Below are positions 42,440 to 52,060 of a DNA stretch of 64,000 nt, piece after piece. The notes beneath the pieces were generated by a model. That model had not been told where the DNA came from. It was given only the letters and a program-made list of their open reading frames with translations, and did not search any database. Numbering within the stretch: position 1 is the first letter of the stretch; every line of letters begins with the position of its first letter. The translations under genes were made by a program, and so were the position numbers. Source of the stretch: Miscanthus floridulus (Eukaryota; Streptophyta; Magnoliopsida; Poales; Poaceae); NCBI RefSeq assembly GCF_019320115.1, contig NC_089588.1, positions 121,030,837 through 121,094,836 of the forward strand. The letters run 5' to 3'.

Positions 42440-43500
42440 GATATGGGCCTAGGCCGACGTATGTAAGTGCCAAGTTGGATCCTGAGTATAAGCAAGAGTT
42501 AGTGGGTTTATTAAAGGAATTTAAAGATTATTTTGCTTGGGAATACTATGAGATGCCTCGTCTAGACCGATCGATTGTTGAACATCAGTTGCTAATCAAA
42601 CCTAGATATCGACCGCTTAAACAAGCTCAGATTCAACCCAAATGTTCTTAATGATATAAGAAAGGAGACTGAGAGGTTGCTAGAAGCAAAATTGATCCGA
42701 CCGTGCTGATATGTAGCATGGATATCGAATGTTGTTCCTGTGTATAAGAAAAATGGGAAGTTAAGAGTTTGCATCAACTTTAGAGATCTAAACAAAGCTA
42801 CACCCATGGATGGTTATCCGATGTCGATAGCTGATATGTTGGTAGATGCAGCAGCCGAACACAAGGTTATTAGTTTCATGGACGACAATGCAGGATATAA
42901 CCAAATTTTTATGGCTGAGGAAGACATAACGAAAACAGCTTTCAGATGCCCTGGCACATCGGTTTATTGGAATGGGTTATGATGACCTTTGGTTTGAAGA
43001 ATGCCGGTGCAACTTATTAGAGGGCAATGAATTATATTTTTCATAAGTTGATCGGTAGGATTGTTGAAATCAACTTTGTCAATGTGATGATAAAATCCAA
43101 GGGGTACAAGGAACATCTAGCTGATTTGTGGGAGACTTTGGAGTGCACAAGAAAAATGGTCTAAAGATGAATCCTAATAAATGTGCATTTGGGGTATCAG
43201 CTAGATAATTCTTGGGTTTCATGGTCCATGAGAGAGGAATCAAAATTGGTCCAAAAAGTATGAAAGCAATTGATGAAGCAGAGCCCCGACTACTAAAACA
43301 GAGTTACAATCTTTGCTAGGTAAGATTAATTTTATCAGGAGGTTTATTTCAAATTTGTCAGAAAGAGTTCTGTCGTTTTCTCCCTTGTTAAAATTGAAAA
43401 ATGATCAAGAATTTAAGTGGGGTGACATACAACAGAAGGCATTTGAGGAAATAAAAGAATATATGAAATGTCCACCCGTGTTGGTCCCTCCTTAGCAAGG
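42440..43500 (+). pseudogene. reverse transcriptase of Gypsy family II
   Basis: RT blocks are present in several frames: YVSAKLDPEYKQELVGLL, CINFRDLNKATPMDGYP, ISFMDDNAGYNQIFM, a FGLKNAGA segment and NPNKCAFGVS. The YxDD box, expected near 43075, reads FVNV, so both catalytic Asp are lost. Frameshifts lie near 42640, 42975 and 43140. The copy is inactive. Confidence 0.82.
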
Positions 43501-44370
43501 TAAGCCTTTTAAATTGTACATATCGGCCGATGACCAAACAATTGGATCGACCTTGATGCAAGAGTTTGAAGGAAAAGAACAAGTTGTTTTCTATCTAAGT
43601 AGAAGACTTTTAGATCCAGAAACAAGATATTCTCCCATCGAAAAGTTATGTGTGCGCTTATATTTCTCTTGCACTAAGTTGCGATATTACTTGTTATCGG
43701 TTGAGTGTACAGTTGTTTCCAAGGCTGATGTGATCAAGCACATGCTATCGATGCCAATATTAAATGGAAGAATGGGGAAGTGGATTCTTGCATTGTCGGA
43801 ATTTGACTTGACATACAAATCGGCTAAAGTAGTCAAAGGGCAGGTAATAGCTGATTTTGTCACACAGCATCACAAGCCACGTATTGGCTACATAGAGCCA
43901 GTACCTTGGGCTTTGTTCTTCGATGGGCCATCATGCAAGCAAGGTGGTGGCATTGGTATTGTTATTATTTCACCCCGGGGGGCAAGTTTTAAGTTTGCTT
44001 TTCCAACTTAGCTAATGATTACCAACAACCAGGCTAAATATGAAGCTATTCTTAAGGGGCTTCAACTTCTTCACGAAGTAAAGACCGACGCAATTGAAGT
44101 ATTTGGAGATTCACATTAAATTATTAATCAGTTGATCAGCCTATATGAGTGCAAAGAAGATACTCTGAGGGGATATTATGATGAGTGCCAAAGGTTGCTC
44201 AAGGAATTTCGTCATGTATCTCTTCAGCATATTCAGACAACACAGAATCAAGAGGCTAATCGTTTAGCTCAAAGTGCATCAGGTTATCCTGTGTTTCAAG
44301 AGATCTTAAGTAGCGAGACCACGAATAATGATTGGAGAGTTGAAATATCCGATTACCTTAAGAATCCATC
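43501..44370 (+). pseudogene. RNase H and second RNase H of Gypsy family II
   Basis: The first RNase H (43514-43870) reads LYISADDQTIGSTLMQEF, FYLSRRLLDPETRYSPIEKL and GRMGKWILALSEFDL. The second (from about 43905) has WALFFDGPSCKQGGGIG (Asp), NNQAKYEAILKGLQLL (Glu) and IEVFGDSH (Asp), all catalytic positions readable. Stops TAG at 44009 and TAA at 44117 break it. The duplicated module supports the Tat assignment. Confidence 0.8.
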
Positions 44371-44399
44371 ATAGAGGGTTACCAGGAGGCTAAGGTATA

Positions 44400-45592
44400 A
44401 ATCGACTAAGGATGTCTTGCTAGATGATCAGTTATATTATAAAATAGTCGATGGGGTGTTGCTTAAATGCTTAAATCAAGAAGAAGCCAAGGTGTTGATG
44501 GCTGAAGTACATGAAGGGGTATGTGGAGCTCATCAGTCGGCTTATAAGATGAAGTGGATTATTCGTAGGACTGGATATTTCTGGCCAACAATATTAGAAG
44601 ATTGTTTTGAATATTATAAGGGGTGTCAAAATTGTTAATGTTTTGGTAATATTCAGAAATCGTCCGCATCGGCTATGAATCCAATAATCAAACCATGGCC
44701 GTTTCAAGGTTGGGGAATTGATTTAATTGGCCAGATTTTTTTGCCTTCAAGTAAAGGACATAAGTTCATATTGGTGGCAATAGATTACTTCACTAAGTGG
44801 GTTGAGGCAATTCCTTTGAAGATGGTAACCTCGAAGTACATGGTTGATTTTGTCAAGGAGCATATTGTGTATCGTTTTGGGATTCCTTAGACTATCACTA
44901 CCGATCAAGGGACAATGTTCACATCAGAAGAGTTTGGAGATTTTGCTGCCAGTATAGGAATTAAGTTGTTAAATTCTTCTCCTTACTATGCTCAGGCTAA
45001 TTGCTAGGCAGAGGCATCCAATCAGATTATAATTAAGCTGATCAAGAAAAAGATTGAAGAGCAGCCAAGGAAGTGGCATTCAACGCTTAATAAGACACTA
45101 CGGGCATATAGGATGGCCTGTCATGGATCGATTAAAACGTCACCTTATGAACTTGTGTATGGTCATAATGCAGTCCTTCCTTGGGAGATTCAAACTGGAT
45201 CGAGATGGGTCACATTGCAAAATGATTTGTCGGCCAAAGTCTACAAGAATCTTATGATCGACGACTTAGAGGGCTTGAGTTGCCTTCGGCTGCGTGCTCT
45301 TGAGAATACCAAAGCTAATAAACTAAGGATTGCAAAGTATTACAATAAAAAGGTTAAGAGCATACAATTTTCTGAAGGAGACTTAGTTTGGAAAGTGAAA
45401 TTGCCGATCGGGTCAAAAGACAGCAAGTTCGGCAAATGATCACCTAATTGGGAAGGACCTTATTGAATTAAACGTTGTGCGCCTGGCAATGCTTATATTT
45501 TGGAAACACTAGGAGGAGAAGAAGAGTTTGATAGAGCAATCAATGGAAAATATCTAAAGAAATATTATCCTTGTGTTTGGATTAATACTTGA
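44400..45592 (+). pseudogene. integrase of Gypsy family II
   Basis: An HHCC zinc module (HEGVCGAHQSAYKM ... YYKGCQNC) is followed by the core, with Asp in GIDLIGQI, Asp in TTDQGT and Glu in AEASNQ, and a C-terminal region with SPYELVYGHNAVLPWEIQ and a chromodomain-free tail ending CVWINT then TGA at 45590-45592. TAG stops at 44636, 44888, 45006 and 45466 fall mostly at Gln or Cys/Trp positions. This is the best preserved domain of the element. Confidence 0.87.
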
Positions 45593-46861
45593 CAACCGAT
45601 TTGTTTGGTCATCGGCTCTAATAGCCGATACCAGAAGGGTATTGCCTCTAGTTCAAAAATAAACCCGAAGGAGTAAAAGCCGGTACGATATGTATCGCCC
45701 ACAGAGCAAGAACAAACATAGATTTGTACATGGAATATGAGTACAAGAAACAAATTAGAACAAAGAAATTGTATGCCACCTTCTCCAACTACAAACTAAA
45801 GGCCGGGGAACAATTTTATTTACTATGTCCTTGGCCTGGGTAGCAAGATCTATGGAGTTGGCAATGTCAAAGAAATCCTCAACTAGGCGCTCATGATCCC
45901 CAGGGTGTTTGGTGGTAGGAAAACCATGGGGAAGAAGTCAAAGCTAATGGCTAGAACAAGCTTGCGCAACAGCCCATGCATGGCAGCACCATGATGAACA
46001 CCGTGAAGAGCGACCTCCCTAACATGGTTTAGGATATCGTACAAGTGAACCACCAGCACGGCACCCATGGCGTTGATGAATCCTACAGCGTGCTCCGTAG
46101 CTGATCGGAGGTTTCCAGCTGGGCCGATAGGTCTAAAAAGATTCATGAAAGGGATGATCAAGATCTTGAAGACAAAAACTAAGAAGAAATAGAAAACTAT
46201 GGTAGGCATCTCACCCATGATTCTAGCCTCGGCCTTGGCCAACTTCTCCTCCACCTAGTTGGCCTCGGAGGGTGATCGACACTGAGCCATGGACAGAGCC
46301 GATTCCACGATGGAGAGGTAGTCGGCGAGCTTCTGGCTAGCTCGATCGATGGAGGCAATCATATTGTCGTTGTCAATCCACCTCCTTGGGTTGTAGGGGA
46401 GCTAGCAGTGAAATGTTGATGAGGACAACGTCGGAAGTTGAGTGGAGTCGGCCCTATGCTCTGGGGCGATGGGAGCATCACGGGTTGCACCCTCCTGGTG
46501 ATGAAGGCGCTGGAATGGAGACATAGACCCGTTAAAGGCCTCCTCAGCAGACCTCTTGCCGTTCTCCATGACTTCAAACCTATGGGAAAGCATAATCACA
46601 CCAAAGACATGGAAGGTTTGGGATGAAGCAGGTTGTTTTTTGATCCACAACCATGGCCCATATATATAGCCCAGGAGGTAAGAAGATAGGCTTCGTTGGG
46701 GTTGTGGAATTAAAATCAGATATGGAAACGGATTGACACTCCAGAAATTTAGGGGACGGATCACGAAGAGATAACATATTAGGACTTATTGCTTCCCATA
46801 ATTACAAAATATTGTGAGATTGATACAAAAGGTTTACATTCATTGACGATCAACCCACTAA
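45593..46861. other. 3' noncoding region of Gypsy II, left of the CACTA insertion
   Basis: Contains only the antisense frame listed separately. It continues to the right of the CACTA element at 57326-58109. Confidence 0.6.
45883..46569 (-). pseudogene. antisense ORF in the 3' region of Gypsy family II
   Basis: On the minus strand the ATG at 46569 opens a 228-codon frame (start MENGKRSAEEAFNGS). It is interrupted only by two TAG codons, around 46400 and at 46255-46257, and contains a strongly hydrophobic stretch TIVFYFFLVFVFKILIIPF that could span a membrane. Antisense frames between pol and the 3' LTR are known in Tat elements such as Grande and RIRE2-type families. Their function is unknown, and I cannot name a domain. 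The two amber stops suggest it was once open. Confidence 0.55.
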
Positions 46862-46878
46862 CACTAGTAGAGAACAGA
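46862..46878 (+). repeat. CACTA left terminal inverted repeat
   Basis: CACTAGTAGAGAACAGA, matching the right end at 57309-57325 with two mismatches. Confidence 0.95.
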
Positions 46879-46909
46879 CCTTTGATCCTCGGTCAAAATG
46901 GGCTCTAGT

Positions 46910-47170
46910 CCCGGCATTTTTTGCACCCGGGACTAGAGATACCTTTAGTCCCGGTTGGTGGCTCCAACCAGGACTAAAGGTCCCTCCCAATAGCTACTGC
47001 GCCAGATAGAGGTGGCAGGGACCTTTAGTCCCGGTTGGATCCACCAACCGGGACTAAAGGTAGACTTTTACTCCTGGTTGGTGGCTCCAACCGGGACTAA
47101 AGGTCTCTGCCACCTCTGTCTAGCGCAGGAGCCGTTGGGAGGGACCTTTAGTCCCGGTTGGAAAGGTCCC
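46910..47170. repeat. left subterminal repeats of the CACTA element
   Basis: About eight copies of CTTTAGTCCCGGTTGG or its inverse CCAACCGGGACTAAAGG, the presumed TnpA binding sites. The counterpart is at 57090-57310. Confidence 0.9.
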
Positions 47171-47699
47171 CCCTTTATAGATCGGCCGTCTCCTTCTTCT
47201 TCCCCAAGCCCGAGCTCAGCACATTTTGAAGCTCACTGCACTAGTGTTCTTGCTTCCTCCCTCCATTGTTCCTCCATCCATTCTTCGATTCCTCCGTCGA
47301 TTTCTTCAATTCCTTTGTCGATTCTTCAGTTGTAAAGGTTACAAATCTCATACTCTCATTTTTCACCATTGTCTTATCTCATTTTGTTCACTATATATAT
47401 ATGGTTCTTTATTGTGGTTTTTTTCATTTGTAAGCAATTTGAGCTCAAAATCACTTCAAGCTTGCATATTTACATGAAGGAAGGTTAAAGTAGCTATTAA
47501 AAACTAGTATTCATTGTTCATTTGTAGCATTCATAGCACACTTCATTGTTTAGAGATATAGAGAATTTTAGAGTTTTTTAATTTTGTAGAAAATAGTTAG
47601 AAAATTATAGAAAATCCATACTAGTTGAACTTGCGGACCGTGTTCAGCTCGGCGAGCATGTTCTCTGCCAAGCGGTAATGGACATCAAGGAGGAGCTTT

Positions 47700-47759
47700 G
47701 ATTCTACAAGGGAGAGCGGCAACGGTCGTAGAAGACCGTGTTCCCTTCCTTGTAGAATC
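47700..47759 (+). other. hairpin-forming segment, copy 1
   Basis: GATTCTACAAGG pairs with CCTTGTAGAATC, with an inner ACGGTC/GACCGT pairing. It is repeated at 48257-48316 with a compensatory change. Confidence 0.7.
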
Positions 47760-48256
47760 GGAGCTCTTCCTTGACCAAGTACGGTGCCGTCCGGTGGAGA
47801 AATGCTCACCGAGATGATCACGTAAGCAAGGTCAACTAGTACGGATGGTTATTTATTAAAACATGTTTTTGAGCTATAAATCCTGCTAGCCGTCTTCTTC
47901 CTCCCCGAGCCCGCCTGAGAGCTTAAGTTCAAATTTAAGCAGTGTTCTTGCTCTTTCTCCATCCATTCTTCGATTCATCCATCGATTTCTTCGATTCCTC
48001 CATCGATTCTTCGGTTCTAAAGGTTACCAACTTCATACTCTCATGTTTCATCATTGTCTGATCCCATTTTGTTCACTATATATATATGGTTCTTTATTGT
48101 GGTTTTTTCATTTGCAAGCAATTTGAGCTCAAAATCACTTCAAGCTTGCATATTTACATGAAGGAAGGTTAAAGTAGCTAGTTGAACTAGCGGACCATGT
48201 TCATTTTGGCGAGCATGTTCTCTGCCGAGTGGTAACGGACATCAAGGAGGAGCTTT

Positions 48257-48316
48257 GATTCTACGAGGGAGAGCGGCAACGGTCATGGAAGACCGTGTTC
48301 CCTTCCTCGTAGAATC
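48257..48316 (+). other. hairpin-forming segment, copy 2
   Basis: GATTCTACGAGG pairs with CCTCGTAGAATC. Relative to copy 1 an A-T pair has become G-C in both arms. Confidence 0.7.
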
Positions 48317-48476
48317 AGAGCTCTTCCGTGGCCAACTACGGTGCCGTCCGGTGGAGAAATGCTCGCCAAGATGATCACGTAAGCAAGGTCAACTAGTACT
48401 GATGGTTATTTATTCACACATCCCGATATCGTCGCAGTAGCTAGTTGAACTACCTCCAAATGTAGGTCTAGCCACC

Positions 48477-49740
48477 ATGAAGCTATGTGCATTCCTCAAT
48501 GCAATTTCTCAGAAGGCAATTGATCCAACTAATCTTGCTAAACTACAGAATGATGTGGTTCAATGTCTCATCAGCTTTGAGTTGGTGTTCCCTCCTTCCT
48601 TCTTTGATATCATGACACACCTCCTAGTTCACCTAGTCAAGGAGATTTTCATTCTTGGTCCTGTGTTCCTACACAACATGTTCCCCTTAGAGAGATTCAT
48701 GGGAGTCCTAAGAAATATGTTCACAACCGTGCTCGCCCAGAAGGAAACATCGCCAAGGGCTATGGAACAGAAGAGGTCATTGAGTTCTGTGTTGACTTTA
48801 TTCCCGACCTTGACTCGATTGGTGTTCCTGAATCGAGACATGAGGGGAGACTAAGCGGAAAGGGGACACTAGGGAGGAAAACATATATTGGTACGGAGGA
48901 TGATTATTTCAATAAATCGCACTACATAGTTCTACAGAACTCCTCTTTGGTAGATCCATATATTGAAACACACAAGGATCTCTTACGATCCAAGTTTCCA
49001 GGGAAGACTGAAGCTTGGATTATGTGTAAGCACATGGAAACTTTTGGCGGTTGGTTGCGAAAAAAATGTCAAGGTGATGAGAGCATCCATGAGCAACTGT
49101 ATTTATTGGCTATGCAACCATCATGGCATATCGTCACATACAAAGGGTACGAGATAAATGGGAACATATTCTACACAGTAGCCCAAGATAAAAGGAGTAC
49201 CAACCAAAATAGTGGTGTTCGCAAAGATGCCACAAACCCGAATGGGAATAAGCAGACATATTATGGACGCATAGATGAAATATGGGAACTAGAATATGCA
49301 CCTACTTTGAAGATCCATTGTTCAAGTGCCAATGGGTCAAGGTGACCGGAGGCGGGGTAACAGTAGACAATGAGTATGGAATGACAATAGTAGACCTTAG
49401 TAATATTGGGTACAAAGACGAACCATTCGTCCTTGCCAAGGATGTGAATCAGGTGTTCTATGTCAATGATATGTCTACCAAACCAAAAAGAGGGAAAAAC
49501 GATAATGACTCAACCAAAGAGCCAAAGCGCCACATAGTTCTTTTAGGGAAAAGAGTCATCGTGGGAATTGAGGACAAGTCGGACATGTCAGAAGATTATG
49601 AAAAGTATGACCGAATTCCGCCCTTCAAAGTGAACAAAGACCCTAGCATCTTGGTAAATGATGAGGACACTCCATGGTTACGACGCGATCATAACCAAGG
49701 GACATACATAAAGAAGAAGTTCACTGCTGTGCCCACTTGA
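48477..49740 (+). pseudogene. TNP2-type transposase C-terminal remnant (DUF4218 + DUF4216)
   Basis: The first part (48477-48854) shows KLCAFLNAISQKAIDP, QNDVVQCLISFELVFPPSFF and a HNMFPLERFMGVLRN block, which is DUF4218. After frameshifts the linker TEAWIMCKHMETFGGWLRK follows. Then DUF4216 (about 49320-49500) shows WVKVTGGGVTVDNEYGMTIV and EPFVLAKDVNQVFYV. In intact En/Spm TNP2 proteins these lie after the catalytic Transposase_21 domain, which is missing here. At least two frame changes (near 48850 and 49300) break the gene. TNP2 would bind and cut the element ends in the nucleus. Confidence 0.85.
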
Positions 49741-50200
49741 TGATATAGTGATTTAATATAGTGCGTGTTTGAGATATTATGTAATAATTGTGAATTCAGA
49801 TGTTTATTATGTCGTGTTTCAAATTAAATCAATGTTTGATTTGGTGGGATTTCTCTCTCGAAAAGTTAAATTAGGATATTGAGTGATGAAAAATTAAAAT
49901 ATTGACGTTAAAATGACGTGAAAACAAATTTCCTGTCCAAAACCAATAATTTTAATAATTTTAATTAAACACTATATTTTTGCATTAACGAAATAATAAA
50001 TATTAGTTACATTATGTTTTATAATTATAACAAAAAATAAAAAAGTTAGGTTATAGATTTTTCCTATGTGCAATAAAGAAAAAGAAAATCCATATTTTTA
50101 ACAAAATAATTTTATACCTTTTATTTAATTTACTATGTATTTAACAAGAAAATCCATATTTCTATTAAAATTTTTTGCTCAAAACAGGCAGGAAACGAAA
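49741..50200. other. AT-rich spacer
   Basis: No gene or repeat with clear structure between the TNP2 remnant and the internal repeat cluster. Confidence 0.5.
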
Positions 50201-50205
50201 CTGCA

Positions 50206-50450
50206 GGCCACCTTTACTCCCGGGTGGGAAGCCCACCTAGGAGTAAAGGTGGGCTGCAGTTTCGTGGCCCGCCAAAAAACCCTTTACTCCCGGTGCGTGT
50301 TACCAACCGGGAGTAAAGGTCCTTTACTCCCGGTTGGTAACATGCATCGGGAGTAAAGGGACCTTTACTCCCGGTTGGTAATACGCACCGGGAGTAAAGG
50401 ACCTTTACTCCCGGCTGGTGACTGGCACTGGGAGTAAATCTCCCTGGTAT
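50206..50450. repeat. internal subterminal-like cluster, motif CCTTTACTCCCGG
   Basis: Seven or more copies of CCTTTACTCCCGG and CCGGGAGTAAAGG alternate. The motif differs by one base from the element's own terminal motif (CTTTAGTCCCGG) and is typical of a different CACTA family. It sits in the middle of the element, where such repeats are not expected. Confidence 0.85.
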
Positions 50451-50831
50451 ATAACCGCCAGTGCCTGGCGCAGAAGGATCCCCTCCTCTTCTTCCTCGTC
50501 GAACACCGCCGCCCTCTTCTTCCTCGCGCCGCCGCCGATTCATCTTCCATGACACCGGAGCCCGCTCCTCACCTCGTGCAGCCCTCCACTGCCGACGACC
50601 TCGTGCGGCCCTCCACCGCGTGCGCCCGTGGCCCTCGACTGTGCCCACCCGAGGTGAGTTCATCTCTCGGCTTTCGTGGCAATGGCGCACGGCTATCATG
50701 GCCATTGGCCAGGTTCCAAAAACCAGTGAGCTAGACAACGCTAACAACGCTAGCAATGACGAGAGCTTCCACAACATTCAAAGCTTCCATTTTTTTATCC
50801 CACCCAACCCAGACTACCTAGCCAGGCAGCC

Positions 50832-51026
50832 ATGGCCGCCTCACTAGAGGATTTCGTGGCTGACCCTACCGAGCCCTTCTCCCCCTCCATCTTCCTCGAC
50901 CTGCCCCCGATGCACTGCCCGGACGGTAATGGCGAGGGCAAGGACCTAGCCTCCGACGACCTCGGCCTCCCCTTCATCGAGCGCATGCTCATGGAGGAGG
51001 GGATCGACGAAGAGTTCTTCTACTAG
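50832..51026 (+). pseudogene. captured GRAS (SCARECROW-like) gene start
   Basis: The ATG at 50832 opens 64 codons: MAASLEDFVADP, EPFSPSIFLDLPP and SDDLGLPFIERMLMEEGIDEEFFY. This resembles the N-terminal region of grass SCL-type GRAS transcription factors, which read FSPS-FLDLPP followed by PFISRMLMEED-D-FFYQYP. The frame stops at TAG exactly where the family has Gln, and the GRAS domain itself is absent, so it is a captured fragment rather than a gene. Codon use is GC-rich, unlike the AT-rich element around it. The family assignment is from memory of the motif and needs a search. Confidence 0.6.
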
Positions 51027-51212
51027 TACTCGGCCGGACCACGCATGCAACTAGGGGATGCCTTCTATTGGTAGCTAGGGAGCATGTAACCATGCCGTAG
51101 ATATATAAGGGTCGCTTGCTTGGGAGCCGTCACCCACATCCTGGTAACGGTAGGTGGCCTCTCGAAGCTACGGCACGCGAATCATTTCCTTGATTGTTAT
51201 TGGCGAATCATA

Positions 51213-51775
51213 TACGTTGCGGAGCACCGGCCCGCCGCCCTCGTTCGCCTATGCGTTTCTATGTATACGGCAGAGCACCGCCGCCCTCGTTCACCCATGT
51301 GTACAAACATATATACGGCGGAGTGGAGCTCTGCCACTCTCGTCACACCGCCCTCTCGCGGCTCGCGGCCTAGTCGATCAACATTCGTATTACGTGTCGG
51401 CATAAGATATATTATAGTTAATAAAGTGACTATGTTTAGTTTAAGATATATGATGAATGACTACATGGTTCACATGGTACATAGGATCACAACATCACGC
51501 ACCAACACCGCCCCGGCCTGCCTCACGTCGTCATTGTCAACACACCGGCCACCGCGCCGACACATATATATACATCATTTGTATTCATATGCATGTATAT
51601 ATACGTCGCGGAGCACCGCCGCCCTCGTTCACCCATGCATTTCTATGTATATGGTGGAGCACCGCCGCCCTCGTTCACCCATGTGTACAAACATATATAC
51701 GGTGGAGTGGAGCACCGCCACTCTTGTCACACTGCCATCTCTCGCGGCCTAGTCGATCAACATTCGTATTATCGT
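51213..51775 (+). repeat. direct duplication, about 175-bp units
   Basis: Unit 1 (about 51213-51395) and unit 2 (about 51596-51760) share GGAGCACCGCCGCCCTCGTTCACCCATG-type phrases and CCTAGTCGATCAACATTCGT. Each unit itself contains a short internal repeat. Confidence 0.8.
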
Positions 51776-51799
51776 TATCGTTAACGCTAAACAATCACA

Positions 51800-51975
51800 C
51801 CAGGGCGAATTGCATCAGTGACTAGGGCGAACCGTGTTGTTGATGTCACCGACGTGGTTCGCCCTAGTCACCGACGCAATTCACCCTCGGCTATTTATGT
51901 ATAGCCCTAATTCGCCCTAGTACCAATGCAGTTCGCCCTAGTGTGGCGAATTACGTCTGTGACCGAGGGGCAAGA
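51800..51975. repeat. second internal cluster, motif TTCGCCCTAGT
   Basis: About seven copies of TTCGCCCTAGT or the inverse ACTAGGGCGAA alternate just before the transposase gene. A third subterminal-like motif family in one element. Confidence 0.75.
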
Positions 51976-52060
51976 TTTAATAATGCACATCGTTCATAGA
52001 TTTTACACATGTAAGCAAAGATTTGACGTACTATATATTGGTTTTGTTTTTTGAAGCTCG

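Larger units (their letters stand above)
47176..48435 (+). repeat. tandem duplication inside the CACTA element
   Basis: The segment about 47176-47860 recurs at about 47885-48430. Matching phrases include CACTATATATATATGGTTC, GCTTGCATATTTACATGAAG and the hairpin block. The first copy has about 130 bp extra (47497-47625). The duplication precedes the TNP2 remnant and may be a promoter/5' leader region. Confidence 0.85.

Noticed and set aside
50206..50450. CRISPR-like regular short repeats
   Set aside because: The copies alternate in orientation and flank transposase genes in a plant genome. They are CACTA-type subterminal repeats.
50461..50734. ORFs just right of the internal repeat cluster as a host gene
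   Set aside because: Frames are short, overlapping and Arg/Pro-rich without a motif. Only the GRAS-like part from 50832 has support.
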